From positions 1 to 36,047 of the forward strand of contig NZ_VCKW01000061.1 of NCBI RefSeq assembly GCF_005889715.1: a stretch of 36,047 nt of DNA. The letters run 5' to 3'. Within the stretch, counting starts at the first letter, position 1; each line of letters starts with the position of its first letter. Both the position numbers and the translations under genes were made by a program. The notes beneath the pieces were generated by a model. The model was not told where the DNA came from. It saw only the letters and a list, made by a program, of their open reading frames with translations, and did not search any database. Positions 1 to 8,107 of the stretch are shown here, piece after piece. Origin of the DNA: Actinomadura soli. Its GTDB lineage: Bacteria > Actinomycetota > Actinomycetes > Streptosporangiales > Streptosporangiaceae.

Positions 1-1085
1 ATCTTGAGCGCGAAGCGCATGAGGGCGGGGCGGGACAGGCCCTGCCGGGTGGCCAGGCGCATGATCCGCGGGTCGTCGATGGCGCGGGTGAAGGCGCGGC
101 CGAGGGTGAACGGGCCGCCGTTGGCGTGCTTGATCGCGGACGGGTACGTCCGCAGGACCCGCTCGGGGAACGCCGACGAGAACGCGGTCGTGATCACGTC
201 GGCGGCGATGCGGGCCGCTTCGAGCGCGTACGCGATGCCCTCGCCGTTGGACGGGTTGACCATGCCGCCGGAGTCGCCGACGAGGAGCAGGCCCGGGAGG
301 TAGTGCGGCTGGCGGCTGAAGCCCATGGGCAGCGCTGCGCCGCGGACGGGCCCGACGGCGTTCTCCTCGGTGAACCCCCATGACGGCGGGAGCGGGGCCA
401 GCCAGCGGGACAGGAGCCGGTGGTAGTCGGGATGCTCGCCGCGGAGCAGCGCCACGCCGACGTTGCAGGTGCCGTCGCCCATGCCGAACACCCAGCCGTA
501 GCCGGCCGGGGCCAGGTCGAGCCAGCATTCGAGGTGGTCGTCGTCGTGGCGGGGGCTGCGGAAGTAGCGGCGGCCCGCGATGCCGATCGGACGGTCGCGG
601 CGCGCCCGCAGCCCGAGGGAGACGCAGAACCGGGACGACGCCCCGTCCGCGGCGATGACCAGGCGGGCCCTGTGCTCGCCGCCGTCCGTGCGGACGCCGC
701 TCACCCGCCCGTTCGCCCGGAGCGGGGCGGTGACCTTGGTGTTCTCGCGGAGTTCGGCGCCGGCGGTCACGGCGCTGCGGGCGAGGAGCTCGTCGAGGTC
801 GGCGCGGGTGCGGGTGAGGCCGTGGCCGTCCGGCCAGGGGAGTTCGAGGCGGTGGCCTGCGCCGATGAGGCGGATGCCCTTGTTGGGGAACCAGCCCGGC
901 GCGGTGAGATCGACGCCGAGCGTGCGCAGCTCCTGGACGGCCCGCGGCGTCAGGCCGTCCCCGCAGACCTTCTCGCGCGGGAAGGACGTCTTCTCCAGGA
1001 CGAGCACGTCCAGGCCGGACCGGGCGAGGTGGCGGGCGACGGCGGATCCGGCGGGACCGGCGCCCACGACGATGACGTCACGCAT
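1..1085 (-). CDS. Geranylgeranyl reductase family FAD-dependent oxidoreductase (C-terminus outside window)
   Basis: Reading from the ATG at 1083-1085, the protein opens with a dinucleotide-binding Rossmann motif (VVGAGPAG, about residues 6-13). An acidic FAD-ribose end (VLEK) and the family signature CGDGLTPRAV follow. Further on is a second FAD motif, GDSGGMVNPSNGEGI, typical of the GR2/p-hydroxybenzoate hydroxylase fold. Members reduce isoprenoid chains such as menaquinone or phytoene-type side chains, or act as generic flavin monooxygenases; the substrate cannot be told from sequence. About 361 codons are visible and the frame is still open at base 1, so only the extreme C-terminus is missing. 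The gene is transcribed leftwards out of the window. The family call is confident; a role in menaquinone-chain saturation is inference. Confidence 0.88.
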   Translation of the reverse strand, partial: MRDVIVVGAGPAGSAVARHLARSGLDVLVLEKTSFPREKVCGDGLTPRAVQELRTLGVDLTAPGWFPNKGIRLIGAGHRLELPWPDGHGLTRTRADLDELLARSAVTAGAELRENTKVTAPLRANGRVSGVRTDGGEHRARLVIAADGASSRFCVSLGLRARRDRPIGIAGRRYFRSPRHDDDHLECWLDLAPAGYGWVFGMGDGTCNVGVALLRGEHPDYHRLLSRWLAPLPPSWGFTEENAVGPVRGAALPMGFSRQPHYLPGLLLVGDSGGMVNPSNGEGIAYALEAARIAADVITTAFSSAFPERVLRTYPSAIKHANGGPFTLGRAFTRAIDDPRIMRLATRQGLSRPALMRFALK

Positions 1086-1131
1086 CACGGACGCCGATTG
1101 AACCACTCGGCGCCCGGCGGGCTCAATGTGG

Positions 1132-1548
1132 TCACCTGTTGGGCGGTTCCGCGCTGATGTCGGCGAGGGCCGAGCGTTCGTCGCGCTGGACGGCGAGGTC
1201 CCCGATCGAGATCATCCCGATCGGGCGGTCGCCGTCCACGACCGGGATCCGGCGGACGGCGTGCCGCCGCATGAGCTGGACGGCGGTGTCGGCGTCCGCG
1301 TCCGGCGCGACGGTGACGATGTTGGTGCTGCAGATGTCGGCGACGGCCGTGGACATGTCCTTCTCGACGGCGACGGCGCGGATGACGATGTCGCGGTCGG
1401 TCACCAGGCCCCGGAGCCGCCCCTCGTGGACGACGAGGACGTCGCCGATGCCGTGCTGCCGCATGAGGTCCCCGACCTGCGCCAGAGACGTGTCCGGGGA
1501 CACCGCCACGGGCACCGGCGTCATCACCTCGTTCACTTTCTGGGCCAT
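1132..1548 (-). CDS. CBS domain pair protein
   Basis: This 138-aa protein consists of two tandem CBS motifs, about residues 5-62 and 68-126. The family's MTPxPVAVSPDTSL opening is present, as is the repeated pattern of a hydrophobic strand followed by GLVTDRDI and GMISIGDL. CBS pairs bind adenine nucleotides and act as energy or ligand sensors; stand-alone pairs are common in actinomycetes and often stress-induced. I placed the start at the ATG at 1546-1548, because GGAGG sits seven bases before it. A start 12 codons upstream would add an Arg-rich tail with no homology character. It is followed on the same strand by the flavoprotein gene after 46 bases, so co-transcription is possible. The partner it regulates is unknown. 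Confidence 0.87.
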   Translation of the reverse strand: MAQKVNEVMTPVPVAVSPDTSLAQVGDLMRQHGIGDVLVVHEGRLRGLVTDRDIVIRAVAVEKDMSTAVADICSTNIVTVAPDADADTAVQLMRRHAVRRIPVVDGDRPIGMISIGDLAVQRDERSALADISAEPPNR

Positions 1549-1618
1549 GAGCGAGCCTCCCCTCTCGGGGGCTCGCCTACCCACCGGCGACCGGGATATG
1601 TCCGCCCGGGCCCTGGTC

Positions 1619-2527
1619 CTAGGACTGGGCGTCGGGGCCGTCCTGCTCGGCGAGGAAGCGCTCGAACTGCGCGCCGAGCTCGTCGGCGGTGGGCATGTCC
1701 TGCGACTCGGCGAGGAGGCTGTCGCGCTCGGCGGCCCCGGCGAACGCGTCGTACTGCTGCTCCAGGGCCCGGACGACCTTCTCCACCTCGTCGTTGCCGT
1801 CCACCTGCTCGGCGATGTCGGCGTCGGTCGCGGCGGCGGCCTCGCGGAGCGGCTCGACGGGCAGCGCCAGCCCGGTGGCGTCGACGACGGCGTCCAGCGC
1901 GGCGACGGCGGCGGCCGGGTAGGCGGACTGCGCGAGGTAGTGCGGGACGTGCACGGCGAGCCCGACGGCGTCGTGGCCCGCCTCCCCGAGCCGCAGCTCG
2001 AGCAGCCCGGCGACGCTGCCCGGGACCTGGACCTTGTCGAACCACGAGGTCCGCGTGACCAGCTCGGGCCGCGTCGCGTGCGAGGTGATGCCGACCGGAC
2101 GGGTGTGCGGGACGCCCATCGGGATGCCGTGGAACCCGATGACCAGCCCGATGCCGAGCCGCTTCACCAGGTGCAGGACGGACGCGGTGAACCCCTCCCA
2201 GAGCCGGTCGGGCTCCGGGCCGGACAGCATCAGGAACGGGGTGCCGGCGTCGTCGCGGAGGAGCCGCACCACCAGCTCGGGCGCCTCGTAGGACGCCCAG
2301 TGGTCGCGGTCGAACGTCATCGGCGGGCGGCGGGCCCGGTAGTCGATCAGCGAGTCGACGTCGAAGCGGGCGACGACACGGTGCTCCAGCGCCTCCAGGA
2401 GGTGCTCGCGGACGAGCTGCCCGGTGGATCCGGCGTCCACGAAGCCGTCGAGGCTGTGCAGCAGCACCGGACCCGTCATCGGCGGCAGGTCGGCGTCGAG
2501 CTCGTACAGATCCTCAGGGTTCAGCAA
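1619..2527 (-). CDS. PAC2 family protein
   Basis: The protein (about 302 aa) matches the PAC2 family, named after proteasome assembly chaperone 2 and found in nearly all proteasome-bearing actinobacteria. Recognisable blocks are GPVLLHSLDGFVDAG near the N-terminus, a central GIPMGVPHTRP, and an acidic C-terminal tail rich in Glu, Asp and Gln (FERFLAEQDGPD). Its bacterial function is not established. The start is uncertain: homologues I know begin with LxPEDLYEL, which favours the TTG at 2525-2527. It has a GGGGGAG stretch just before it, but the spacing is only three bases. A GTG at 2539 and a TTG at 2560 are alternatives that add 4 to 11 residues. Stop and frame are secure. Confidence 0.82.
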   Translation of the reverse strand: MLNPEDLYELDADLPPMTGPVLLHSLDGFVDAGSTGQLVREHLLEALEHRVVARFDVDSLIDYRARRPPMTFDRDHWASYEAPELVVRLLRDDAGTPFLMLSGPEPDRLWEGFTASVLHLVKRLGIGLVIGFHGIPMGVPHTRPVGITSHATRPELVTRTSWFDKVQVPGSVAGLLELRLGEAGHDAVGLAVHVPHYLAQSAYPAAAVAALDAVVDATGLALPVEPLREAAAATDADIAEQVDGNDEVEKVVRALEQQYDAFAGAAERDSLLAESQDMPTADELGAQFERFLAEQDGPDAQS

Positions 2528-2692
2528 CTTCTCCCCCACATCTTCATGTCGTCGTCTCAACAGTAGGACATGCGGAGGCCAATCCCCGGATCGGCCGTGA
2601 CGCCGGTCACCCCTGGGCGCCGCGCCGGGCGCGGCGTCTCGCGCGGCGCCGGGCGCGGCGCCGCGAAGGCGCAGAGCTTGGCCCCGGGGACG

Positions 2693-2872
2693 CTAGGGAA
2701 TGCTCCACAGGGAGACCGAGAGCAGCGCCAAGCTGACGGCGATGAGGAGCATCGCGACGGACTGCCCGCCCCCGTCGGCGGCGGGCACGGTCCGGCCGCG
2801 GGTCACCAGGGCCACGAACCACGCGACGAAGCCCACGGCGACGACGTCCATCGCCACGGCGAGCCCGGTCAC
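2693..2872 (-). CDS. Small two-helix membrane protein (59 aa)
   Basis: A GTG-initiated frame of 59 residues encodes two hydrophobic segments, about residues 3-23 (LAVAMDVVAVGFVAWFVALV) and 38-56 (SVAMLLIAVSLALLSVSLW). They are separated by a short positively charged and Gly-rich loop (TRGRTVPAADGGG). Third-position GC is high, as expected of real genes here. It lies alone between the PAC2 gene and the divergent reductase gene. The ribosome site is weak (GAGGCGGATGG, rather far upstream). I do not recognise the family; no function is proposed beyond a small membrane protein. Confidence 0.55.
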   Translation of the reverse strand: MTGLAVAMDVVAVGFVAWFVALVTRGRTVPAADGGGQSVAMLLIAVSLALLSVSLWSIP

Positions 2873-2998
2873 GAGATCACCATCCGCCTCATCCGAGCAA
2901 CCCTAGACGAGTGCGGTCGCTCACATCCGCGCCTCGGCGCGCACATCCGGCGGCATTGGATACAGAATCTCATTCGAGAGCAAGGAAAGGGGCCCCGC

Positions 2999-4219
2999 AT
3001 GACCGCCGACCGCGCGCCTCGCGGCGCCGCCGACCGCGCGTACGACATCGTCCTGTTCGGCGCCACCGGCTTCACCGGCGCCCTGACCGCCGAGTACCTC
3101 GCCGAGCACGCCGCTCCCGGGACGCGCTGGGCCCTCGCCGGACGCAACCGCGCCAAGCTGAGGGCCGTCCGCGACCGGCTGCAGAAGCTGAACCCCGCGT
3201 GCGCCGACCTGCCGCTGCTGCACGCCGACACCACCGACGCCGCCTCGATCGAGGACGTCGCGAACGCGGCGCGGGTCGTCATCACGACGGTCGGCCCTTA
3301 CACCGAACACGGCGAGCCCCTGGTCGCGGCGTGCGCGCGCGCCGGAACCGACTACGTCGACCTGACCGGCGAGCCCACGTTCGTCGACCGCGTGTACGTG
3401 AAGTACCACGACGACGCCGTCCGCAGTGGCGCGCGGATCGTGCACGCCTGCGGGTTCGACTCGATCCCGCACGACCTCGGCGCCTACTTCACGGTGAAGC
3501 AGCTTCCCGAGGGCGTCGCGCTGCACGTCGAAGGGTTCGTGCGGGTGCGCGGGGACGCGTCCGGCGGCACCCTGCACTCGGCGGTCGGGATCTTCGGGGA
3601 CCCCGCCGGCATGATGCGCGCCGAACGCGAACGCCGGAGGGTCGAACAGCGGCCCGCAGGGCGGACGGTCCGCGTCTCGCGGCGTCCCACGCCGAAGGCC
3701 CGGATCGGCGACGGCTGGACGCTCCCCCTGCCGACCATCGACCCGCGGATCGTGATCCGGTCGGCGGCGGCGCTCGACCGCTACGGCCCGGACTTCACCT
3801 ACGGCCACTACGTCGCCGTCAAGCGCCTCGCGGGCGCGGCCGGGCTGGCGGCGGGCGCCGGTGCGCTGCTCCTCCTGTCCTCGCTGCCGCCGACCCGCAG
3901 CCTCCTGCTGCGGCTCCGCGCGCCGGGTGACGGGCCGTCGGAGGAGCAGCGCGCACGCCACTGGTTCAGCGTGAAGTTCGTGGGCGAGGGCGGCGGCAGG
4001 CGCGTCGTCACCGAGGTCGCGGGCGGCGATCCCGGGTACGGCGAGACGGCGAAGATGCTCGGCGAGTCGGCGCTGTGCCTCGTCCACGACGACCTGCCGG
4101 ACACCGCCGGGCAGGTCACGACTGCCGCCGCCATGGGCGACGCCCTCATCGACCGGCTGGTCAAGGCGGGCATCGCCTTCCGGGTCCTGGACGCGGGCGA
4201 CAGCCCGGGAGCGGGATGA
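2999..4219 (+). CDS. Saccharopine dehydrogenase-like NADP-binding protein / trans-acting enoyl reductase family
   Basis: The 406-aa protein opens with the NAD(P)-binding motif IVLFGATGFTG (about residues 19-29). Then come LAGRNRAKL and a middle block, GTDYVDLTGEPTFVD, that is diagnostic of the saccharopine dehydrogenase-like / trans-acting enoyl reductase group. In mycobacteria, relatives (Rv2449c, Rv2953) act on lipid intermediates, Rv2953 in phthiocerol and phenolic glycolipid assembly. A hydrophobic stretch near residues 275-300 (AAGLAAGAGALLLLSSL) may associate with membrane, as in that group. The ATG at 2999 is preceded by AAGGAAAGGGG and starts the conserved N-terminus; the longer upstream reading is non-coding. 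It stands alone and converges with the potassium channel gene. Lipid reduction is inference from the family. Confidence 0.87.
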   Translation: MTADRAPRGAADRAYDIVLFGATGFTGALTAEYLAEHAAPGTRWALAGRNRAKLRAVRDRLQKLNPACADLPLLHADTTDAASIEDVANAARVVITTVGPYTEHGEPLVAACARAGTDYVDLTGEPTFVDRVYVKYHDDAVRSGARIVHACGFDSIPHDLGAYFTVKQLPEGVALHVEGFVRVRGDASGGTLHSAVGIFGDPAGMMRAERERRRVEQRPAGRTVRVSRRPTPKARIGDGWTLPLPTIDPRIVIRSAAALDRYGPDFTYGHYVAVKRLAGAAGLAAGAGALLLLSSLPPTRSLLLRLRAPGDGPSEEQRARHWFSVKFVGEGGGRRVVTEVAGGDPGYGETAKMLGESALCLVHDDLPDTAGQVTTAAAMGDALIDRLVKAGIAFRVLDAGDSPGAG

Positions 4220-4241
4220 CGGCCTCGGCCTCCCGGCTCCG

Positions 4242-5300
4242 TCAGAGCTCGTGCCAGGGGATGTCGGGACGGCACGGCGCCACCACGGCGAGCGACTGGC
4301 CGCCCCGGATCCTCTCGTCCGGCGCGGCCGTGAGGCGGAAGCTGGCGTTGGGCCGGTGCGACTCGCCGACCGCCAGGAGGGTGCTGCCGCGGCGCAGCAG
4401 GAAGACGGCGACGTCGAGGCGGGACCAGTCGCCGGCGTCGGCCGGGACGTCCACGCGGTAGAGGGTGCCGTCCGAGTCCAGCGTGCTGGCCAGGTTGTGA
4501 TAGATCGCCGCGACGCCCGGGTTCCGGATCGCGACCGCGACGACGGCGGGGTCGTCGATGTCGACCGGCTCGATGTCCGGCCCGATCAGGCTCAGGGCCT
4601 CGGTGATCTCCGCGCGGCGGCCGCCGTCGTGGACGCCGGCCAGCAGGTGCACGGACGACGCGTCCTTGCGCCGCAGGTAGGCGGACACGCCCAGCATCAC
4701 CCGGACGGTCTCGTCGTCGGAGCGGCCGACGACGACCGCGGTGCGCGCCGCCTCCAGGCACGCGCGCTCGTAGGCGGTGTCGTCGAAGGCCACCACGTCG
4801 TAGAGGCCGGGGTCCGGGTTCTCGCCCGTCAGCTCGCCCGGCCAGAAGATCGTGACCACCGGGGTCTTGGCGTACTCCGGGTCGGCGCGGAGCTGGCCGA
4901 TGATGGCCCGCAGGCCGTCCCGGTCGTAGCCGACCATCACGATGTGCTGCCGCTTGTGCAGCTGCGCCTGGCCGTTGGCCCTCATCATCCGTCCTCTTCC
5001 CATCCAGAGCGTCAGCTCGGCGAACATCACGAGCCCCGCGGTGAGCCCCGCCACGATGATGATCACGCCGCCGATCCGGCCGCCGGCCGACTCCGGGTAC
5101 AGGTCGCCGTAACCGGTGGTGGTGCCGCTGACGAGGAAGTACCAGATGTACTCGTCCGGGCGTTTGATGTCGGCACCGGGCTCCTCGAACGCCGCGATGA
5201 GCAGCCAGCCCGTCACGAAGGCGGCGAGGAGGACGAGCGCGGGCGCCCGCCAGGAGCGCCCGGTGATCCGGTTGACCAGGCGCATCAGCACGATCGGCAT
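4242..5300 (-). CDS. Two-TM potassium channel with cytoplasmic RCK/TrkA-N domain
   Basis: The 352-aa protein has a first transmembrane helix at about residues 20-38, a pore helix, and the K+ selectivity filter TTTGYGD at residues 60-66. A second helix follows at about 76-99. The cytoplasmic part begins near residue 118 (HIVMVGYDRDG), an RCK/TrkA-N Rossmann domain, and a second domain (about 265-350) resembles TrkA-C. This is the MthK-type plan: a ligand-gated K+ channel of the inner membrane. The usual GxGxxG of an NAD-binding RCK is replaced by GYDRDG, so NAD binding is doubtful. I chose the ATG at 5298-5300; a TTG at 5336 would add 12 residues and no visible Shine-Dalgarno decides between them. 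It converges with the reductase gene. Confidence 0.9.
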   Translation of the reverse strand: MPIVLMRLVNRITGRSWRAPALVLLAAFVTGWLLIAAFEEPGADIKRPDEYIWYFLVSGTTTGYGDLYPESAGGRIGGVIIIVAGLTAGLVMFAELTLWMGRGRMMRANGQAQLHKRQHIVMVGYDRDGLRAIIGQLRADPEYAKTPVVTIFWPGELTGENPDPGLYDVVAFDDTAYERACLEAARTAVVVGRSDDETVRVMLGVSAYLRRKDASSVHLLAGVHDGGRRAEITEALSLIGPDIEPVDIDDPAVVAVAIRNPGVAAIYHNLASTLDSDGTLYRVDVPADAGDWSRLDVAVFLLRRGSTLLAVGESHRPNASFRLTAAPDERIRGGQSLAVVAPCRPDIPWHEL

Positions 5301-5382
5301 CCGCGCAGCGTGCCAGCGGGCGAAATGCCGCGTCAAGACCTAAATGTGGAGGTCGGTACGTCCGGAATTGGTCAGTGCGCAG

Positions 5383-5733
5383 TTACGTGGCCGGTCCCCG
5401 GCGCAGCACGCGGTTCAGGGCCGCGGCCACCTCCGCGGAGAGATCGCCGTCACCGGACCCGCCGGGCGGGCCGGGCGGCGCGCCGGAAGGCACCAGGTCG
5501 GAGGGGGCGGCGTCACGCGTGTGCCCGCAGTCGCGGCACTCGACCTCACCGAGGCGGCACACCAGCGCCGCCGAGCCGCACGCCGCACAGCGGTCGAGAT
5601 CGTCCGCCGCGCCGTGGGCGGACTGGCAGCCGGGGCAGATCAGGACCTGGCGGTCCGCCCGCACCCCGCGCTTCCAGGGGCTCGCGCCCCGCACGGGGTC
5701 GGTCTGCCGCGCCCCGCAGCGAAAGCAGGGCAT
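5383..5733 (-). CDS. Zinc-ribbon protein of unknown function
   Basis: This 116-residue protein has several paired cysteines: CFRC at residues 3-6, CPGC near 33-36, CAAC near 49-52, CRLG near 59-62, and CRDC near 66-69. It is therefore probably two zinc ribbons in tandem. After residue 75 comes a Pro/Gly-rich linker and a short amphipathic helix (SAEVAAALNRVLRR). GGAGG lies four bases before the ATG at 5731-5733 (a GTG directly before it is also possible). It sits downstream of ahpE? No: on this strand it follows ahpE by 54 bases and could be co-transcribed with it. I do not recognise a named family; zinc binding is read from the cysteine pattern. Confidence 0.7.
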   Translation of the reverse strand: MPCFRCGARQTDPVRGASPWKRGVRADRQVLICPGCQSAHGAADDLDRCAACGSAALVCRLGEVECRDCGHTRDAAPSDLVPSGAPPGPPGGSGDGDLSAEVAAALNRVLRRGPAT

Positions 5734-5787
5734 CACACCTCCAGGGGTGCGGGGACCGGTTCCGGCCGTCGGACCGGTCCGTTTCGC

Positions 5788-6267
5788 TCAGATCCCGGCG
5801 AGCGCCTTGCGGTACTCGTCGATGTCGCGTGCGTCCGGGATCGCGTTCACGATCTTCCAGCGGACCACGCCCTCGGTGTCGATGATGAAGGTGCCGCGCA
5901 GGGCCAGCCCCTTGGTCTCGTCGAACACGCCGTAGCGCTGTGCCGTCCCGCCGTGCGGCCAGAAGTCCGACAGCAGCGGGAACTGGTACTTCTCTTGATC
6001 GGCCCAGGCGCGCAGCGCGAACATCGAGTCGACCGACACCGCGAGGACCTGGACGTCGTCGGCGTCGCCCAGGGTGGGCAGCTCGTCCCGGATCTGGCAC
6101 AGCTCGCCCGTGCAGACGCCGCTGAAGGCCAGCGGGTAGAACACCAGGACGACGTTCTTGCCCTGCCCGCCCTCGCCGCCGGCCCGGAAGCCGGACAGCC
6201 TGACCGGGGTGCCGTGGTGGTCCTTCAGTTCGAAGTCGGGCGCGACGTCGCCCACCTCAACCGCCAA
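5788..6267 (-). CDS. ahpE: Peroxiredoxin, AhpE type
   Basis: The 159-aa thioredoxin-fold protein aligns by eye with mycobacterial AhpE (Rv2238c). It has VGDVAPDFELKD at the start, the peroxidatic motif YPLAFSGVC with Cys52, and then PLLSDFWPHG and RGTFIIDTEGVV. It should reduce hydroperoxides in the cytoplasm. Two departures are visible: the active-site Thr of PxxxTxxC is Ser49, and a second Cys (Cys57) gives a C-x4-C pair like the one used by BCP-type peroxiredoxins, whereas the mycobacterial enzyme is one-Cys as I recall it. The TTG start at 6265-6267 is supported by GGGAGAGG five bases upstream and by the conserved N-terminus; no ATG fits. It lies 140 bases downstream of the DUF3052 gene on the same strand, as in M. 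tuberculosis. Confidence 0.9.
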   Translation of the reverse strand: MAVEVGDVAPDFELKDHHGTPVRLSGFRAGGEGGQGKNVVLVFYPLAFSGVCTGELCQIRDELPTLGDADDVQVLAVSVDSMFALRAWADQEKYQFPLLSDFWPHGGTAQRYGVFDETKGLALRGTFIIDTEGVVRWKIVNAIPDARDIDEYRKALAGI

Positions 6268-6407
6268 TGCCTCTCCCAGGATTCGTGCCCGCCCGCGGCG
6301 GGGTATGCCCGCCCCCCACGAGCGTGAGGGACGGGCCCAGTCTGTCACCCCGCGGCGCCCGCCGGACCCGGGCGGCCGAACCGGGCGTTCCGGCCGGCCG
6401 TGGCCGC

Positions 6408-6836
6408 CTACTTGCGGACCTTGGGCGCGACCAGCCGCGTCCCGGACCACTCCTTCGCCGCGCTGACGCTGCTGGTCTGCGACAGGCCGGCCGTCTGCGC
6501 GGCCTCGCCGATGTCGCTCGGCTCCACGTGGCCGTCGCGGCCCGCCTTCGGCGTCAGCAGCCAGATGTCGCCGCCGCCGGTGAGCGGGATCATCGCGTCG
6601 GTGAGGCCCTCGAACAGGTCGCCGTCCTCCTCGCGCCACCACAGCAGCACGACGTCGACCACGTCCTCGTAGTCCTCGTCGACCAGCTCGTTCCCCGTGA
6701 CGGCCTCGACGGATTCCCGGAGCTCCTCGTCGACGTCGTCGTCATAGCCGATCTCCTGCACCACCTGGCCCGCCTTCAGGCCGAGCCGTTCGGCCAGGCT
6801 GCGCTCAGACTGCGCCTGACCCGCGGTCGCGCTCAC
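6408..6836 (-). CDS. DUF3052 family protein
   Basis: The 142-aa acidic protein matches the DUF3052 family, a conserved actinobacterial family usually encoded between ahpE and aceE (Rv2239c in M. tuberculosis). Visible blocks are SLAERLGLKAGQVVQEIGYDDDVD, an acidic middle VVLLWWREEDGDL, and a C-terminal TSSVSAAKEWSGTRLVAPK. No enzymatic motif is seen. The GTG at 6834-6836 has GGGAGG six bases upstream. The 258 bases before it appear non-coding and probably hold its promoter. It is transcribed away from aceE. Confidence 0.88.
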   Translation of the reverse strand: MSATAGQAQSERSLAERLGLKAGQVVQEIGYDDDVDEELRESVEAVTGNELVDEDYEDVVDVVLLWWREEDGDLFEGLTDAMIPLTGGGDIWLLTPKAGRDGHVEPSDIGEAAQTAGLSQTSSVSAAKEWSGTRLVAPKVRK

Positions 6837-6861
6837 GAAAGTCCTCCCATTGTCGTCGTCC

Positions 6862-6875
6862 GCACGGTGCCGTGC
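6862..6875. promoter_or_regulatory. 14-bp palindrome in the DUF3052 leader
   Basis: GCACGG-TG-CCGTGC is a perfect inverted repeat 26 bases ahead of the DUF3052 GTG. On the minus strand it is directly preceded by an AT-rich TAGATAAG that could be a -10 element. This arrangement fits an operator overlapping a transcription start. No regulator is identifiable, and the promoter call is inference. Confidence 0.3.
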
Positions 6876-7094
6876 TTATCTATTCCGGCCCCCTGGACGG
6901 GTGGCCCGCCCGCACCTGTGCGGTGTTTGCGGGACAGTCCACACAAGTGAGGGCCCCTAGCGCAAGTGTCTTCCCGGCTTTTGGTGGCCTCATTGGCCCG
7001 ATTACGGAGTTCCCAGTAACCACGCGTCCACGGAAAGTGACAAGCCCCCCGTCACACCCATGCCCCGCGCGGGACGAGACTCGGATCGTTTCGC

Positions 7095-7502
7095 TCATCC
7101 TTTAAGGAAAGACAGGCGTACCTGGCGATCCGGGTTGTCCACATTGAGGTCGACCAGGGCGACGGACTGCCATGTCCCCAGCGAGAGCCGTCCGCCGACG
7201 ACCGGAAGCGTGGCGAACGGCGGGACGAGCGCGGGCATGACGTGCGACCTGCCGTGCCCCCGCGACCCGTGCGCGTGCCGCCAGCGGTCGTCCGCCGGGA
7301 GCAGGTCGCCGAGGGCGGCGAGCAGGTCGTCGTCGCTGCCGGACCCCAGTTCGAGGATCGCCACGCCGGCGGTCGCGTGCGGGACGAAGACGTGCAGCAG
7401 CCCGTCACCGCCCGCCGCCGCGGCGAACCGCTCGCATTCGGCCGTGATGTCGTGCACGGTCTCGCGCGTACCGGTGGCCACGCGGACCACGGTGCTTTCC
7501 AT
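7095..7502 (-). CDS. YjbQ family protein (secondary thiamine-phosphate synthase fold)
   Basis: The 135-aa protein is a UPF0047/YjbQ member. It has the family's VHDITAECERF opening, HVFVPHATAGVAILE, the His-rich GHGRSHVMPAL and the closing GTWQSVALVDLN. E. coli YjbQ has weak thiamine-phosphate synthase activity in vivo, but the physiological role of the family is unsettled; the conserved histidines form a small metal-like site. The start ATG at 7500-7502 agrees with the family. It is a single-gene unit between the DUF3052 promoter region and the DUF1918 gene. Confidence 0.88.
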   Translation of the reverse strand: MESTVVRVATGTRETVHDITAECERFAAAAGGDGLLHVFVPHATAGVAILELGSGSDDDLLAALGDLLPADDRWRHAHGSRGHGRSHVMPALVPPFATLPVVGGRLSLGTWQSVALVDLNVDNPDRQVRLSFLKG

Positions 7503-7593
7503 GGTCCCGTGTCTACCCGATCCGCGCCCCCGGACGCATCCCGGCTCCGGACGCGTCCCGGCTCCGGGCGCGTCCGGCTCCGGACGGGCCGGG

Positions 7594-7791
7594 CTAGCGT
7601 GTCACCTGTTCTCTGGGCTCGATCACCGCGTCAGGTCCGGGATAGACGAGCGTCTCGTGGCCGTCGTCGAACCGCACCACGTACGGAGGGGCGCCCTCCG
7701 GGCCGCGCACTTCGATGATCTCGCCCATCCGGTCCGCCTGGCCCACGACGTTGCCGTGAACGTGCAGCCGGTCTCCGATCTGTCCGTTCAT
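7594..7791 (-). CDS. DUF1918 domain-containing protein
   Basis: This 65-aa protein starts IGDRLHVHGNVVGQADRMGEI and carries RFDDGHETLVYPGPDAVI, the standard DUF1918 fold of actinobacteria: a small SH3-like beta-barrel with no known function. The start is the ATG at 7789-7791, overlapped upstream by a GGGGGAG run; the longer upstream reading is not family-like. It is the first minus-strand gene to the left of aceE, so the 316 bases between this start and the aceE start hold divergent promoters. Confidence 0.82.
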   Translation of the reverse strand: MNGQIGDRLHVHGNVVGQADRMGEIIEVRGPEGAPPYVVRFDDGHETLVYPGPDAVIEPREQVTR

Positions 7792-8107
7792 CACTCCCCC
7801 AAGCTCGTTCGCCCGCCACCGGGACGGGCCGTGCCGGGCACGTGGTGCCGTTGTTCCCAGCCTCATACGTTCCGCGCGCCCCGTCGAGGGGAATCTTCCG
7901 CGATCCGGGAAAAATCCGGCGTCGCGAAGGTCGGTACCCCGGTGCGCCGGGGAGAATGGTTACCGGCAGGTAGAGATGCGTTAGCCGTCATTAGCGGCGA
8001 CGATGGATCAGGTACCGAGGCGACGAACAGTCGGCCGGGGACCGGTGGCCCGCCGCACTGCGGCGACCGGTCCCACCAGCAAAGACGGTAAGGACAGAGG
8101 GGACCCC

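Noticed and set aside
420..1157. Plus-strand open frames across the flavoprotein gene
   Set aside because: Long antisense frames are expected in very GC-rich DNA; the minus-strand reading has clear FAD motifs.
6880..7098. Minus-strand frame of 72 codons overlapping the yjbQ stop as ATGA
   Set aside because: Third positions are rich in A/T (CCA, AAA, ACA, CTA, CTT), unlike genes here, and no ribosome site has proper spacing. It is more likely the DUF3052 promoter region.
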